NCBI GenBank assembly: GCA_002319885.1
Contig: DCFT01000079.1
Location: forward strand, 1 to 64,000
DNA length: 64,000 nucleotides
Source of the DNA: Bacteroidales bacterium UBA1797
GTDB lineage: Bacteria > Bacteroidota > Bacteroidia > Bacteroidales > VadinHA17
Direction: 5' to 3'
In this document: positions 1-8,020 of the stretch, one piece after another
Numbering within the stretch: position 1 is the first letter of the stretch
How the letters are laid out: the number at the start of each line of letters is the position of its first letter
Position numbers and translations under genes: made by a program
The notes under the pieces: generated by a model
The model's input: the letters and a program-made list of their open reading frames with translations, nothing else
What the model was told of the DNA's origin: nothing
Databases searched by the model: none

Positions 1-164
1 ATCAGAGATGCATGCGGATCTTCTCTGTTTATATTAAATACTTCAGGATTTTCCCAGTCGCGCGGCACCTTCTCCGTAAATGGTACACCTTCGTACTTGC
101 TTAGTTTCTTACAGGAGGAAAGCGAAACCGCTATCAAAAGGACATAAAATGGTATTCTCTTCAT
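1..164 (-). CDS. Glycoside hydrolase family 2 (beta-galactosidase-like), N-terminal fragment
   Basis: Only the first 54 codons are inside the window; the rest lies to the left. The ATG at 162-164 opens a lipoprotein signal (MKRIPFYVLLIAVSLSSC, so the lipid-bearing Cys is residue 18). It is followed by a DWENPEVFNINREDPHAS segment around residues 35-53. That W-E-N-P-E-V-x-x-x-N-R-E-x-P-H-A run is the usual opening of Bacteroidota GH2 beta-galactosidases, just before the sugar-binding domain. The enzyme would be anchored to the outer membrane or periplasmic face and hydrolyse beta-galactosides or related beta-linkages. The catalytic domain is not visible, so the exact specificity (galactosidase, mannosidase, glucuronidase) cannot be set here. 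Confidence 0.7.
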   Translation of the reverse strand, partial: MKRIPFYVLLIAVSLSSCKKLSKYEGVPFTEKVPRDWENPEVFNINREDPHASL

Positions 165-258
165 GGTGTCAGATTTTAACAAATATAAAGGTAATAAAAA
201 ATGCATTTATCCGGTAGTCAGATCATACTTCCAAACTAAGTCTGTTAAACCACTCCAG

Positions 259-861
259 CTACTCAATACCCAGCAATTTTGCAATACGCGGGATGTCATC
301 AGGAGAATTAATGTTTGTGAACGCTTTTTTATTTTTTTCTGATTCTTCAATTTGCAGGTAATGCACATCTGCTTTTTTGAAAAATTCCCTGAGAGCATAA
401 TTATTATCTGCTGTAAGATAATCTTCGAGAAGCCCGATCATGGTATTTTTATAGATTCCATGAAGCGGTTCGATAAAATTACCAATCAGCGGAATAAGGA
501 TATCACATTTATTGTTATTATAATAATCTAGCTGTTTGATGATAATACTCCTGTCAAGCAGAGGCATATCACCTGCAACAACAAATAAAGCCTCTCTGGC
601 AGATATTTTCATTGCACTGTGTATTCCGCCAAGTGGTCCTTTATTCATAAAATGATCGCGAATAATTTTGCAGCTATTGAACTCTTTAAATTCATCAGGT
701 GTGTTTGTCACAATAATAATATCGTCGAAAATGTCACCTATCGTTTCAATTATTCTTGAAATGATGGTCTTTCCGTCAATTACAATCTTCGCTTTTGTTA
801 TGCCATTAAATCTCTTATTGGCACCACCTGCAAGTATAACACCTGAAATATTATTAATCAT
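259..861 (-). CDS. Molybdenum cofactor guanylyltransferase-like protein (MobA family)
   Basis: A 200-residue single-domain nucleotidyltransferase. The N-terminal GVILAGGANKRFNG loop (about residues 7-20) is the nucleotide-binding LAGGxxxRF signature, with the downstream Lys (ITKAK) that contacts the phosphates. VAGDMPLLD (about 95-103) carries the Mg-binding Asp of this family, and GPLGGIHSAM is the MobA-type glycine loop. MobA transfers GMP from GTP to molybdopterin in the cytoplasm. No other moco gene is adjacent, so the assignment rests on sequence motifs only; a related nucleotide-sugar or MocA-type (CTP) transferase is possible. The stop-proximal DDIPRIAKLLGIE tail is typical. A good -7 promoter box lies 177 bases upstream of its start. 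Confidence 0.78.
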   Translation of the reverse strand: MINNISGVILAGGANKRFNGITKAKIVIDGKTIISRIIETIGDIFDDIIIVTNTPDEFKEFNSCKIIRDHFMNKGPLGGIHSAMKISAREALFVVAGDMPLLDRSIIIKQLDYYNNNKCDILIPLIGNFIEPLHGIYKNTMIGLLEDYLTADNNYALREFFKKADVHYLQIEESEKNKKAFTNINSPDDIPRIAKLLGIE

Positions 862-1037
862 CAGATAAATCTTTTTTCCACCATGCTTTTAATTATTAAT
901 ATACCATTTCAAGATGTCAGGGAAAGTGTAAGAATTGGTTAAAAACAATCAGAATACAAATTTCTTCTCTTATATCTTTATTTGTTTATTATTGGTCTTT
1001 TTAATAAATTGAAGGTCTAATCATTCCTGCATAATAA

Positions 1038-1071
1038 CAAATGTAAAAAATTAATTCAGGCCTCATACAAA
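1038..1071 (-). promoter_or_regulatory. Predicted Bacteroidota-type promoter upstream of the MobA-like gene
   Basis: On the minus strand, TACATTTG (1038-1045) matches the Bacteroidota -7 consensus TAnnTTTG exactly, and TTTG (1068-1071) lies 22 bases upstream, close to the usual 19-21. The transcript would carry a leader of about 170 bases. Inference from consensus only. Confidence 0.4.
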
Positions 1072-1099
1072 TCTGCTAATAAACATTAATCTGACGATT

Positions 1100-1960
1100 A
1101 TGGACAAAAAAATCATCAATCTTTATGCTGATTATAAGCAAGGAAGAACAAATCGACGTGATTTTGTCAGAAAACTTGCTTTAGTCGCAGGAAGCTCTGC
1201 TGCCGCGATGGCGCTGATTCCTGTTCTGGAAAATAACAGTTTAACAGCTTCCGGAATTAAGCAGAATGATCCAGAACTTATATCTGAATTTATTAAATAT
1301 CCTGGTGAAACGGGAGATATAAGAGCTTACCTTTCACATCCCAGGGAAGGTAAAAAATTTCCAGCAGTGATAGTAATTCATGAGATATTTGGACTTAATG
1401 CCCATATTCTTGATGTTACAAGAAGAATTGCAAAAGAAGGTTTCCTTGCTATGGCTCCCGACGCTTTGTCACCATTAGGAAATACACCAGAAAATGATCA
1501 GCAAAAAGCCGCGACACTTATCCGTGGACTGGACCAGGGAAAGACGGTCAAAAATTTTGTTGCTGCAGTTAAATTTCTGAAAACAAATCCACTTTCAACC
1601 GGAAAAGTCGGATGCACAGGGTTTTGCTGGGGAGGAGGCATGACCAACCAGGTTGCGGTTAATTCACCTGACCTTGATGCTGCTGTCCCTTATTACGGTA
1701 TGCAACCAACTGCAGATGATGTTGCGAAAATAAAAGCCCCGATAATGGCCCATTATGGTGCTAATGACCCCAGAATTGATGAAGGCATACCTGCATTTGA
1801 AGAGGCTTTGAAAAAAGATAAAAAAGAATATCAGATATTTATTTATGAAGGTGCCGGCCATGCATTCAATAACGATACCAATCCTGACCGGTATAACGAA
1901 AAGGCCGCTAAACTTGCGTGGTCAAGAACAATTGCATTCTTTAAAGAAAAGTTGAAATAG
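1100..1960 (+). CDS. Dienelactone hydrolase family protein with twin-arginine signal
   Basis: A 286-residue alpha/beta hydrolase. The N-terminus has TNRRDFVRK (Arg19-Arg20) followed by a hydrophobic alanine-rich stretch, a Tat export signal, so the protein should act in the periplasm. The DLH catalytic set is visible: the nucleophile Cys176 in GFCWGGG, Asp223 in GANDPR, His254 in GAGHAF, plus the IHEIFG strand (about residues 93-98) that carries the conserved Glu. Family members hydrolyse cyclic esters such as dienelactone, but most bacterial paralogs have unknown ester substrates. It stands alone between a divergently read MobA-like gene and a convergent radical SAM gene, so the neighbourhood does not reveal a substrate. 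Length is normal for Tat-exported DLHs. Confidence 0.85.
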   Translation: MDKKIINLYADYKQGRTNRRDFVRKLALVAGSSAAAMALIPVLENNSLTASGIKQNDPELISEFIKYPGETGDIRAYLSHPREGKKFPAVIVIHEIFGLNAHILDVTRRIAKEGFLAMAPDALSPLGNTPENDQQKAATLIRGLDQGKTVKNFVAAVKFLKTNPLSTGKVGCTGFCWGGGMTNQVAVNSPDLDAAVPYYGMQPTADDVAKIKAPIMAHYGANDPRIDEGIPAFEEALKKDKKEYQIFIYEGAGHAFNNDTNPDRYNEKAAKLAWSRTIAFFKEKLK

Positions 1961-1974
1961 AACTATTAATCTTT

Positions 1975-2078
1975 AACCTTCGTGTTCTTTAGTGACATAC
2001 TTTGTGATCCTTTGTGGTTCAACTAAATAAATTTTTACCACTAAGGGCCCTAAGGGTGCACAAAGTCGCTCAAAGAGC
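1975..2078. repeat. Intergenic palindromic repeat, copy 1
   Basis: Inverted arms with the GTGGT/ACCAC words in the centre: CTTTGTGGTTCAA at about 2010-2022 faces TTACCACTAAGGG at about 2035-2046, continuing outward through AAAG/CTTT words. It sits between the convergent hydrolase and radical SAM genes and probably serves as a two-way terminator. Related to the copies listed elsewhere in the window. Confidence 0.6.
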
Positions 2079-2126
2079 TTTTTAGCAATCCAGGTTCATA
2101 ATCAGAGGATTATAATGAGGATGTGT

Positions 2127-3275
2127 TCATGAGGGAAGATCACAATTTTTCCATGCTACACTTATTGCCTCAACAAAAGGCCTGCAGTGATTAAAAAAAT
2201 ATTTATAACCCTTACAAAGATAGTTTAGACCTGCTTCTCCATCGGGAGCTAAAACAAACCTGTTCTTCGGGCACTCTCCATTGCACATTGTCCTGACTTC
2301 ACATTCGCAGCAACATTGTGGAAGAGTATTCGATTTTTTCTTTCCGAATGACTTTTGTCTTTCGCTATCAAGAAAAGAAACGAGAGAATGATCCATTATA
2401 TTCCCAAGTAAATATTCCTCATTTACAAAATGATCGCACGAATAAAAATCACCATTATGCTCAACAACCGGAACACCTCCGCAATTTTCTTTAAAGATAC
2501 ATAGTGTATGTTCCTGATTAAATGCCGTTCGGGCAGCCTCTTCAAAGATCTGAACTTTTATCTTACCAATATCTTCTTCAACCCATCTGTCAAAAACTTC
2601 ACTTAGAAAAAATCCGAATTCTTCCGAAGGAACTGAATCGGAGCTTGCTCCTGAGGAGGAATCGCTTTCAGGGACAACCAGAGGGAGAAAAGTGATAAAT
2701 TTCGCTCCTGTCTGTTTCAGATAGTCATAGATAATTAGCGGATGTTTAACATTTTGAGCATTTACAACACATAGTATCTCCGGGATAATGCCATATTTTT
2801 TTAAAAGCTGAATTCCACTGTTAACCTTGGACCATGTGTTACTGTCATCTTTTGTTCGACGGTATATATCATGATACTCAGCCGGACCATCCATGCTGAT
2901 ACCAATTAAAAAACGCTCTTCAGCTATAAATTTGCACCATTCTTCATTAAGAAGCGTCCCATTAGTCTGGATACCATTCAGAATCGTCTTACCAGCTGGT
3001 TTATATGAAGATTGAATCTTGAGAACCTTCCTGTAAAAGTCAATACCTGCCAGCAAGGGTTCCCCTCCATGCCATGAAAAATTTATTACATTCCCCGTTG
3101 ATGCCTCAATAAGCTGTCTTATATATTCTTCAAGAATATCGTCAGACATTAGAAAAAAATCCGTATCCCTGAAAAGACTTTTCTTTTCCAGATAATAACA
3201 ATATCTGCAATTGAGATTACAGGCGGGCCCGACCGGTTTAGCAAAAACTTGAAACTCACTATATTCTTTTTTCAT
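2127..3275 (-). CDS. Anaerobic sulfatase-maturase-type radical SAM/SPASM enzyme
   Basis: A 382-residue radical SAM protein. Cys19-x3-Cys23-x2-Cys26 (CNLNCRYC) binds the SAM-cleaving 4Fe-4S cluster, and the preceding FAKPVGPACNL stretch is typical of anaerobic sulfatase-maturating enzymes. NFSWHGGEPLL (about residues 63-73) is the conserved GGEP motif. The C-terminal SPASM region has the expected auxiliary-cluster cysteines, including CGGVP, FYSCDHFV and CCCECEVRTMCNGECPKNRF (about 265-340). Family members oxidise a Cys or Ser of a sulfatase to formylglycine in the cytoplasm before export. No sulfatase lies in the window, so the client must be elsewhere or the enzyme may mature another protein. 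Flanked on both sides by intergenic palindromic repeats; apparently monocistronic. Confidence 0.85.
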   Translation of the reverse strand: MKKEYSEFQVFAKPVGPACNLNCRYCYYLEKKSLFRDTDFFLMSDDILEEYIRQLIEASTGNVINFSWHGGEPLLAGIDFYRKVLKIQSSYKPAGKTILNGIQTNGTLLNEEWCKFIAEERFLIGISMDGPAEYHDIYRRTKDDSNTWSKVNSGIQLLKKYGIIPEILCVVNAQNVKHPLIIYDYLKQTGAKFITFLPLVVPESDSSSGASSDSVPSEEFGFFLSEVFDRWVEEDIGKIKVQIFEEAARTAFNQEHTLCIFKENCGGVPVVEHNGDFYSCDHFVNEEYLLGNIMDHSLVSFLDSERQKSFGKKKSNTLPQCCCECEVRTMCNGECPKNRFVLAPDGEAGLNYLCKGYKYFFNHCRPFVEAISVAWKNCDLPS

Positions 3276-3332
3276 TTAATTAAAGAAATGTTTCAGGTTA
3301 AATCGCTACATATCATATCTATATTTATCCTT

Positions 3333-3393
3333 TTCGACTTAGTGTCTTTGTGGCAATGATTTTTGCCACTAAGGCACAAAGGCGCCAGGTAAA
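3333..3393. repeat. Intergenic palindromic repeat, copy 2
   Basis: Compact hairpin: TTAGTGTCTTTGTGGCA faces TGCCACTAAGGCACAAAG with a TGATTT-type loop. The arms keep GTGGCA/TGCCAC perfectly and the outer parts imperfectly. It lies between the rRNA methyltransferase and the radical SAM gene, which are read in the same direction. Confidence 0.6.
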
Positions 3394-3421
3394 CACATAG
3401 GAATAACAATCAAATTATAAA

Positions 3422-4804
3422 TTACTGATCCCATACTATAATATTCTCTTTCCCTGGATCCGGAAGATTCATTCTGATCCGCCATTCCATTGGATAATAA
3501 TTATTCAGCCTTTCGCCTATATTATTGACGAATCCAAGGTTAACACCTTTGTAGGTTAAAATATTCCATCCTTTTGGCACATTACCCAGTGTAAAATTAT
3601 CTCTTTTCAGGAATGAAAGGGATTCGCAGAGATTAATTTCGTTAACCGGGAAAACATCATTTTTTAACATCTTTGATAATGCAAGCTCATGTGAAGGCAA
3701 ATAACTCTTGTTTTTAACTGCAAATATTCTGGTACCGGGTTTTATGACCTTCAGGTTTTTGTAAATATTCAGATAATCATCCATATTACAGGGAACGGCA
3801 TAAACCTCATTATTCCTCTTAATAATTCTGTCATTTGAAAAACCGGTCCATTGATTTATAATTGCAAGGTCACTCTTATCGGGCTGAAATTCAGAATTTT
3901 TCAGATTCTTAAAATGAAATCGGTCTTGTTGTCCCAATTTTCTTATAGCCGAAATGAATAATCCTTCTCCTCTCACTTTATCAGGATAAAAGCCATAACC
4001 GTAAATTCCTTCGTAGTCAATTTCAGTAATTCCACTGTATTCCGAAACATCGACATGAATACAGGCCGCTTCTTTTTTTTCGATGAACCACTTTAAATTT
4101 TCTTCATTTTCACCTGGATTAAAAGTGCATGTACTGTAAATAAGAACTCCGTTTTCTTTCAGGGCAGGCCATACGTCCATAAGTATTCTTTTCTGTCTTT
4201 CTGAACAATGAGCAGTATTGTCAGCTGACCATTCCCTCACAGCAATTTCACTCCTGAACATTCCTTCACCCGAGCAGGGAGCGTCAACCAGAATAATATC
4301 AAAATAGCCTGGTAGTTTTCCGAAAGCAGCAGGATCGTTCTGTGTCACAACAGTATTTCCCAAACCCCACCGGGTAATTGTTTCGGCAAGAATTGGAGCT
4401 CTCGATCTTATTGCCTCATTAGCAACCAATAAATTTCCCTGCCCAATTAAATCAGAGAGATGGGTACTTTTTCCCCCCGGAGCTGCACAAAGATCGAGTA
4501 CCCGTAATTTCCCTGACACATCAGAAGTTTGTTTTATCACCTGTTCAAGAAACATACTCGAGGCTTCCTGCGGATAATAGCATCCCGAATGGAACAGAGG
4601 ATCCAGGGTATAGGATGGTCTTGAATGAAGATAATATCCGTTATTGCACCAAGGAACAGGTTCATATCCAAATGGCTTTTTCCCCCATTTTGCCAGATTT
4701 ATCCTGATACTTACCGGGGATGATTCATCCAACGCCTTAAGGAGTGCTTCCGGATTTACATATTTCTGAACATTAAGTCGTTGTACAAATTCTTCAGGTA
4801 GCAT
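3422..4804 (-). CDS. rRNA (cytosine-5) methyltransferase, RsmF/Nol1-Nop2-Sun type
   Basis: A 460-residue SAM-dependent RNA m5C methyltransferase. The Rossmann core shows LDLCAAPGGKSTHL (SAM motif I, about residues 103-116), the catalytic motif PCSGEGMFR (about 175-183) and TCTFNPGENE (about 225-234), which supplies the second family cysteine. The N-terminal PEEFVQRL...SIRIN segment is the usual RNA-binding cap. The C-terminal ~170 residues (from FSNDRIIKRNNEVYAVP) resemble the PUA-like tail of RsmF/YebU. It would modify 16S or 23S rRNA in the cytoplasm; the exact cytosine is not deducible. It is a housekeeping gene with no operon partner visible. Confidence 0.88.
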   Translation of the reverse strand: MLPEEFVQRLNVQKYVNPEALLKALDESSPVSIRINLAKWGKKPFGYEPVPWCNNGYYLHSRPSYTLDPLFHSGCYYPQEASSMFLEQVIKQTSDVSGKLRVLDLCAAPGGKSTHLSDLIGQGNLLVANEAIRSRAPILAETITRWGLGNTVVTQNDPAAFGKLPGYFDIILVDAPCSGEGMFRSEIAVREWSADNTAHCSERQKRILMDVWPALKENGVLIYSTCTFNPGENEENLKWFIEKKEAACIHVDVSEYSGITEIDYEGIYGYGFYPDKVRGEGLFISAIRKLGQQDRFHFKNLKNSEFQPDKSDLAIINQWTGFSNDRIIKRNNEVYAVPCNMDDYLNIYKNLKVIKPGTRIFAVKNKSYLPSHELALSKMLKNDVFPVNEINLCESLSFLKRDNFTLGNVPKGWNILTYKGVNLGFVNNIGERLNNYYPMEWRIRMNLPDPGKENIIVWDQ

Positions 4805-4932
4805 GTTTAAAATTAAAATACATTAACCCTGTCCACTGGCAGGCAGGTGCAAAGTACGTAAAGATTTTCAAAAAGGTCATGAAGAATTTGCTGATATCTA
4901 CTCAGGTGTTCTCCCCTTATCTATTTCTCCTC

Positions 4933-6396
4933 TTAACTTTTTACAGATGTCCTATTAAATTTTTTCCAGAGGTAGAAGACAGGAATACCAAGGATCACAA
5001 TTCCCAGACCGGGGAAAGTATAATCCGGTTTATAGATCAGGAGTATCACCATTATGGTAAGAGTGGTTAAAATATAAATTGAAGGTATTACCGGGTATCC
5101 AAATGCTTTATATGGGCGGGGAATATCCGGCCGTTTTACCCTGAGTATAAATATTGAAAAGATTGTTAACGTAAAGAATATCAGCACAGCAAAAATCACA
5201 TAGTCAAGAAGATTTCCATATGTTCCTGACATACAAAGCAGTATAGACCATATTCCCTGAACAACAATTGCAAAACCAGGGACTCCCTTTTTATTTATCT
5301 CACCAACTTTTCTGAAGAAAAGGCCATCTTTTGCCATGGCATAATATACACGCGGACCCGCCATTATCAGACCATGATTACATCCGAAAGTACTAATCAT
5401 TATAAATACAGCCATTATTATTGCTGCAGAATCTCCGAATATTACACTCATTGCAGATGTGGCAACCCTGTCGTCTGTAGCATACTGAATACCACGGCTC
5501 AGGGCGTCTGCACCATCAGGAGAACCTGCAAGGGGAAGGACTTTTATATACACATAGTTTGTGAGCATGTAAAGCACTGAAACAATTAAAGTTCCAAACA
5601 AAAGGCTAAGTGGAACATTTCGTTTTGGATTAATAACCTCTCCTGAAATGTACGTTACGCTATACCATGCATCGGATGAAAATAAAGATCCTACCAGAGC
5701 AGAGCCAATAGCTGCAATAAGCGCAAATCCGACGAGAGGAATCGTATGTCCCCCAGGGCCAACCTTGCCTGCCTGCCAGAATATTTCTTTATTGATCTGC
5801 AGAGAGTGAAGGTTTTTAGTAGCAAGAAGCCCGATTAATATAAAACCGAATAGGGCAATCACCTTTGTTGATGAAAAAATATTCTGGACAGTTTTTCCTG
5901 TAACGATGCCCTTTGTATTAAGCCATGTAAGGAATGAAATCATTCCAATGGCAATTACCATTGTACTATTAATCTTTAAAGGACCCAGGTAAAAAAGAAT
6001 ATTTTTTTCTGAGATCCATGGGAAAATAACACCACTGAATTTGGCAAAGGCAACCGCCACAGCGGCTATCGTACCACACTGAATAACAAGAAAGGTAGTC
6101 CATCCAAAAAGAAATCCTATCAATGGATGATATGCCTCTTTCAGATATACATACTGACCACCTACATGTGGCATCATTGATGCAAGTTCTCCGTAGCTTA
6201 TCGCACCTATCATGGTCATAATCCCTGTAATAAGCCACACCACCAGCAACCAGCCGGGAGATCCTACATTACGTGCAATATCTGCACTTACAATGAAGAT
6301 ACCCGAACCAATCATTGCCCCTGCAACAATTGATATCCCGTCGAAAAGATTTACCCTTTTCTGAAGCAGATGGTTTTCCTCCTTCATTGTAACCAT
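4933..6396 (-). CDS. APC-family amino acid permease
   Basis: An integral membrane protein with about twelve hydrophobic segments. The first helix has GISIVAGAMIGSGIFIVSADIA, the conserved APC substrate-binding GSGIF loop, followed by GELASMMPHVGGQYVYLKEA, a signature of the amino acid/polyamine/organocation superfamily. It should import or exchange amino acids across the inner membrane; substrate is not predictable, although LAT/serine-type exchangers look closest. The start is uncertain: an upstream TTG is possible, ATG at 6394-6396 is chosen here, and ATG at 6385-6387 (MKEENHLL) is equally good. A TAAATTTG -7-like box at 6406-6413 would put transcription start very near these ATGs, which favours the shorter form. 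It is divergent from the GH27 gene. Confidence 0.85.
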   Translation of the reverse strand: MVTMKEENHLLQKRVNLFDGISIVAGAMIGSGIFIVSADIARNVGSPGWLLVVWLITGIMTMIGAISYGELASMMPHVGGQYVYLKEAYHPLIGFLFGWTTFLVIQCGTIAAVAVAFAKFSGVIFPWISEKNILFYLGPLKINSTMVIAIGMISFLTWLNTKGIVTGKTVQNIFSSTKVIALFGFILIGLLATKNLHSLQINKEIFWQAGKVGPGGHTIPLVGFALIAAIGSALVGSLFSSDAWYSVTYISGEVINPKRNVPLSLLFGTLIVSVLYMLTNYVYIKVLPLAGSPDGADALSRGIQYATDDRVATSAMSVIFGDSAAIIMAVFIMISTFGCNHGLIMAGPRVYYAMAKDGLFFRKVGEINKKGVPGFAIVVQGIWSILLCMSGTYGNLLDYVIFAVLIFFTLTIFSIFILRVKRPDIPRPYKAFGYPVIPSIYILTTLTIMVILLIYKPDYTFPGLGIVILGIPVFYLWKKFNRTSVKS

Positions 6397-6451
6397 ATAT
6401 ATTAACAAATTTAACCATTCAAATGAAACTGACGAATATTGAAATATTTAT

Positions 6452-6482
6452 TTTGAGAAGGACAAAGAAGTAGATACATTTG
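6452..6482 (+). promoter_or_regulatory. Predicted promoter of the GH27 gene
   Basis: TTTG (6452-6455), a 19-base spacer, then TACATTTG (6475-6482): an exact match to the Bacteroidota primary sigma consensus TTTG-N19/21-TAnnTTTG. The leader to the ATG at 6530 is about 40 bases and ends in an A/T-rich stretch, as usual for the phylum. Confidence 0.7.
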
Positions 6483-6529
6483 ATAAACAAAATTTCATAA
6501 TCAATATCACAAAAACAAAAAATATATCT

Positions 6530-7708
6530 ATGAAAAAAATTATTTTATTGGTAGCTATCACCTTTTGCTTTTTAGGTGCTTCTGCTCAAAAATATGATCA
6601 GCTTGCCAAAACACCTCCGATGGGATGGAACAGCTGGAATAAATATGGCTGCAATGTAAGTGAATCTCTCATTATGGGAATGGCTGATGCTATGGTCAGC
6701 AGCGGAATGAAAGATGCCGGTTATGAATATGTTGTTATTGACGATTGCTGGCAGGTTTCACGTGATGATAATGGAGAAATAGTCGCCGATAAGGATCGTT
6801 TCCCGCATGGCATAAAATATCTAGCGGATTATATCCACTCAAAAGGACTAAAATTCGGTATATATTCCTGTGCAGGAACACTTACCTGTGCCGGACGTCC
6901 GGGAGGAAGAGGGCATGAATACCAGGACGCGCTTACTTATGCACGCTGGGGTGTTGACTATTTGAAATACGACTGGTGTAATACCGGTTCTCAGGAAGCC
7001 AAATCTACTTATTCGATAATGCGTGATGGCCTGTATGCGGCACACAGACCTATAGTTTTCAGTATCTGTGAATGGGGTTCAAACAAACCATGGGAATGGG
7101 CCGGTGACGTTGGTAACTTATGGCGCACAACAGGTGATATCTCTGACTCATGGAATAGCATGATCAATATACTATCGCAGCAGAAAGATCTGTCAAAGTA
7201 TGCCGGACCGGGCCATTGGAATGATCCCGATATGCTGGAAGTAGGAAACGGAGGCATGACGACCGAAGAATACAAGACACACTTTTCATTGTGGTGTATG
7301 CTTGCTGCTCCGTTACTGGCAGGAAATGATCTCCAGAATATGACTCCCGAAACCAAGTCAATCCTTACAAATAAAGAAATCATTGCTTTGGACCAGGATA
7401 CCCTTGGCAAAGAAGGTGAGTGCTGGAGAAATAACGGGGATTACCAGATTTGGATTAAAATGCTAGCTAATAATGAAAAGGCTGTATGCCTGTTAAACAG
7501 CAGTGATGAAAAAAAGAGCGTTCTTGTCGACTTTGGGTTACTCGCGGCGGTCAGGTTAGGAAGATGGGAGATAGATCCCCCACTTGGACTTGAGAAATTC
7601 ACTGTAAGAGATTTATGGGATCATAAGGATCTTGTTCTTAAGGAACCTTCAATGTATATTGACCTGCTTCCACATACAGTGAAAGTCTACAGATTCAAAA
7701 TGAAATAA
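6530..7708 (+). CDS. GH27 alpha-galactosidase (secreted)
   Basis: A 392-residue clan GH-D enzyme with a cleavable signal peptide (MKKIILLVAITFCFLGASAQ). TPPMGWNSWNKYGC (about residues 28-41) and YVVIDDCWQ are GH27 hallmarks; YLKYDWC places the nucleophile at Asp148, and TGDISDSW (about 201-208) holds the acid/base Asp. GHWNDPDMLEVGN is also conserved. The C-terminal beta-sandwich is present, so the enzyme is full length. GH27 members release terminal alpha-1,6-galactose from galactomannan or melibiose-type oligosaccharides with retention. It reads rightward, opposite to the mannan-type operon next door, and has its own strong promoter, suggesting separate control of side-chain removal. Alpha-N-acetylgalactosaminidase activity is the main alternative. 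Confidence 0.92.
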   Translation: MKKIILLVAITFCFLGASAQKYDQLAKTPPMGWNSWNKYGCNVSESLIMGMADAMVSSGMKDAGYEYVVIDDCWQVSRDDNGEIVADKDRFPHGIKYLADYIHSKGLKFGIYSCAGTLTCAGRPGGRGHEYQDALTYARWGVDYLKYDWCNTGSQEAKSTYSIMRDGLYAAHRPIVFSICEWGSNKPWEWAGDVGNLWRTTGDISDSWNSMINILSQQKDLSKYAGPGHWNDPDMLEVGNGGMTTEEYKTHFSLWCMLAAPLLAGNDLQNMTPETKSILTNKEIIALDQDTLGKEGECWRNNGDYQIWIKMLANNEKAVCLLNSSDEKKSVLVDFGLLAAVRLGRWEIDPPLGLEKFTVRDLWDHKDLVLKEPSMYIDLLPHTVKVYRFKMK

Positions 7709-7733
7709 TTTTATATCTCACAATCTACCGTAG

Positions 7734-7899
7734 AGGCTGTATCAAAAGTCTAAATCTTTTAACCACAAAGGGCACAAAGGAAATTCACAAAGGACACAAA
7801 GTCCCGATAAATATCGGGATAAATATCACGATTTTCCCTTTGTGCTCTTCGTGCAACCTTCATGTCCTTCGTGGTTAAAAATAACTTTTGAGACTGCCT
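7734..7899. repeat. MITE-like 166-bp element carrying intergenic palindromic repeat, copy 3
   Basis: Ends are 16-base inverted repeats: AGGCTGTATCAAAAGT (7734-7749) and ACTTTTGAGACTGCCT (7884-7899), 14 of 16 positions paired. Inside is a nested palindrome: TTTAACCACAAAGGGCACAA near 7757-7777 pairs imperfectly with the strand ending GTCCTTCGTGGTTAAA near 7864-7879, and a perfect TCCCGATA/TATCGGGA hairpin sits at the core (7802-7819). No coding capacity. It fills the gap between the convergent GH27 and GH3 genes. Confidence 0.6.
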
Positions 7900-7960
7900 G
7901 TGTGTTTTAATATGATTGACTCATCTATTAAATTTATTGATTCCGTTATCAGCTACAATC

Positions 7961-7989
7961 AAAAAGAGACGCCCGGATCGGGCGTCTCT
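7961..7989 (-). terminator. Rho-independent terminator downstream of the GH3 gene
   Basis: Perfect 11-bp stem (AGAGACGCCCG at 7965-7975 with CGGGCGTCTCT at 7979-7989) and a 3-base loop. Read on the minus strand it is followed by a run of T (TTTTT). It lies 32 bases beyond the GH3 stop codon and would end the whole leftward operon. Confidence 0.8.
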
Positions 7990-8020
7990 ACGATTTGTCG
8001 AAATTATTTTTTACGTATAA

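Noticed and set aside
2127..3275. A sulfatase locus around the radical SAM enzyme
   Set aside because: No sulfatase (C/S-x-P-x-R motif) was found anywhere in the window.
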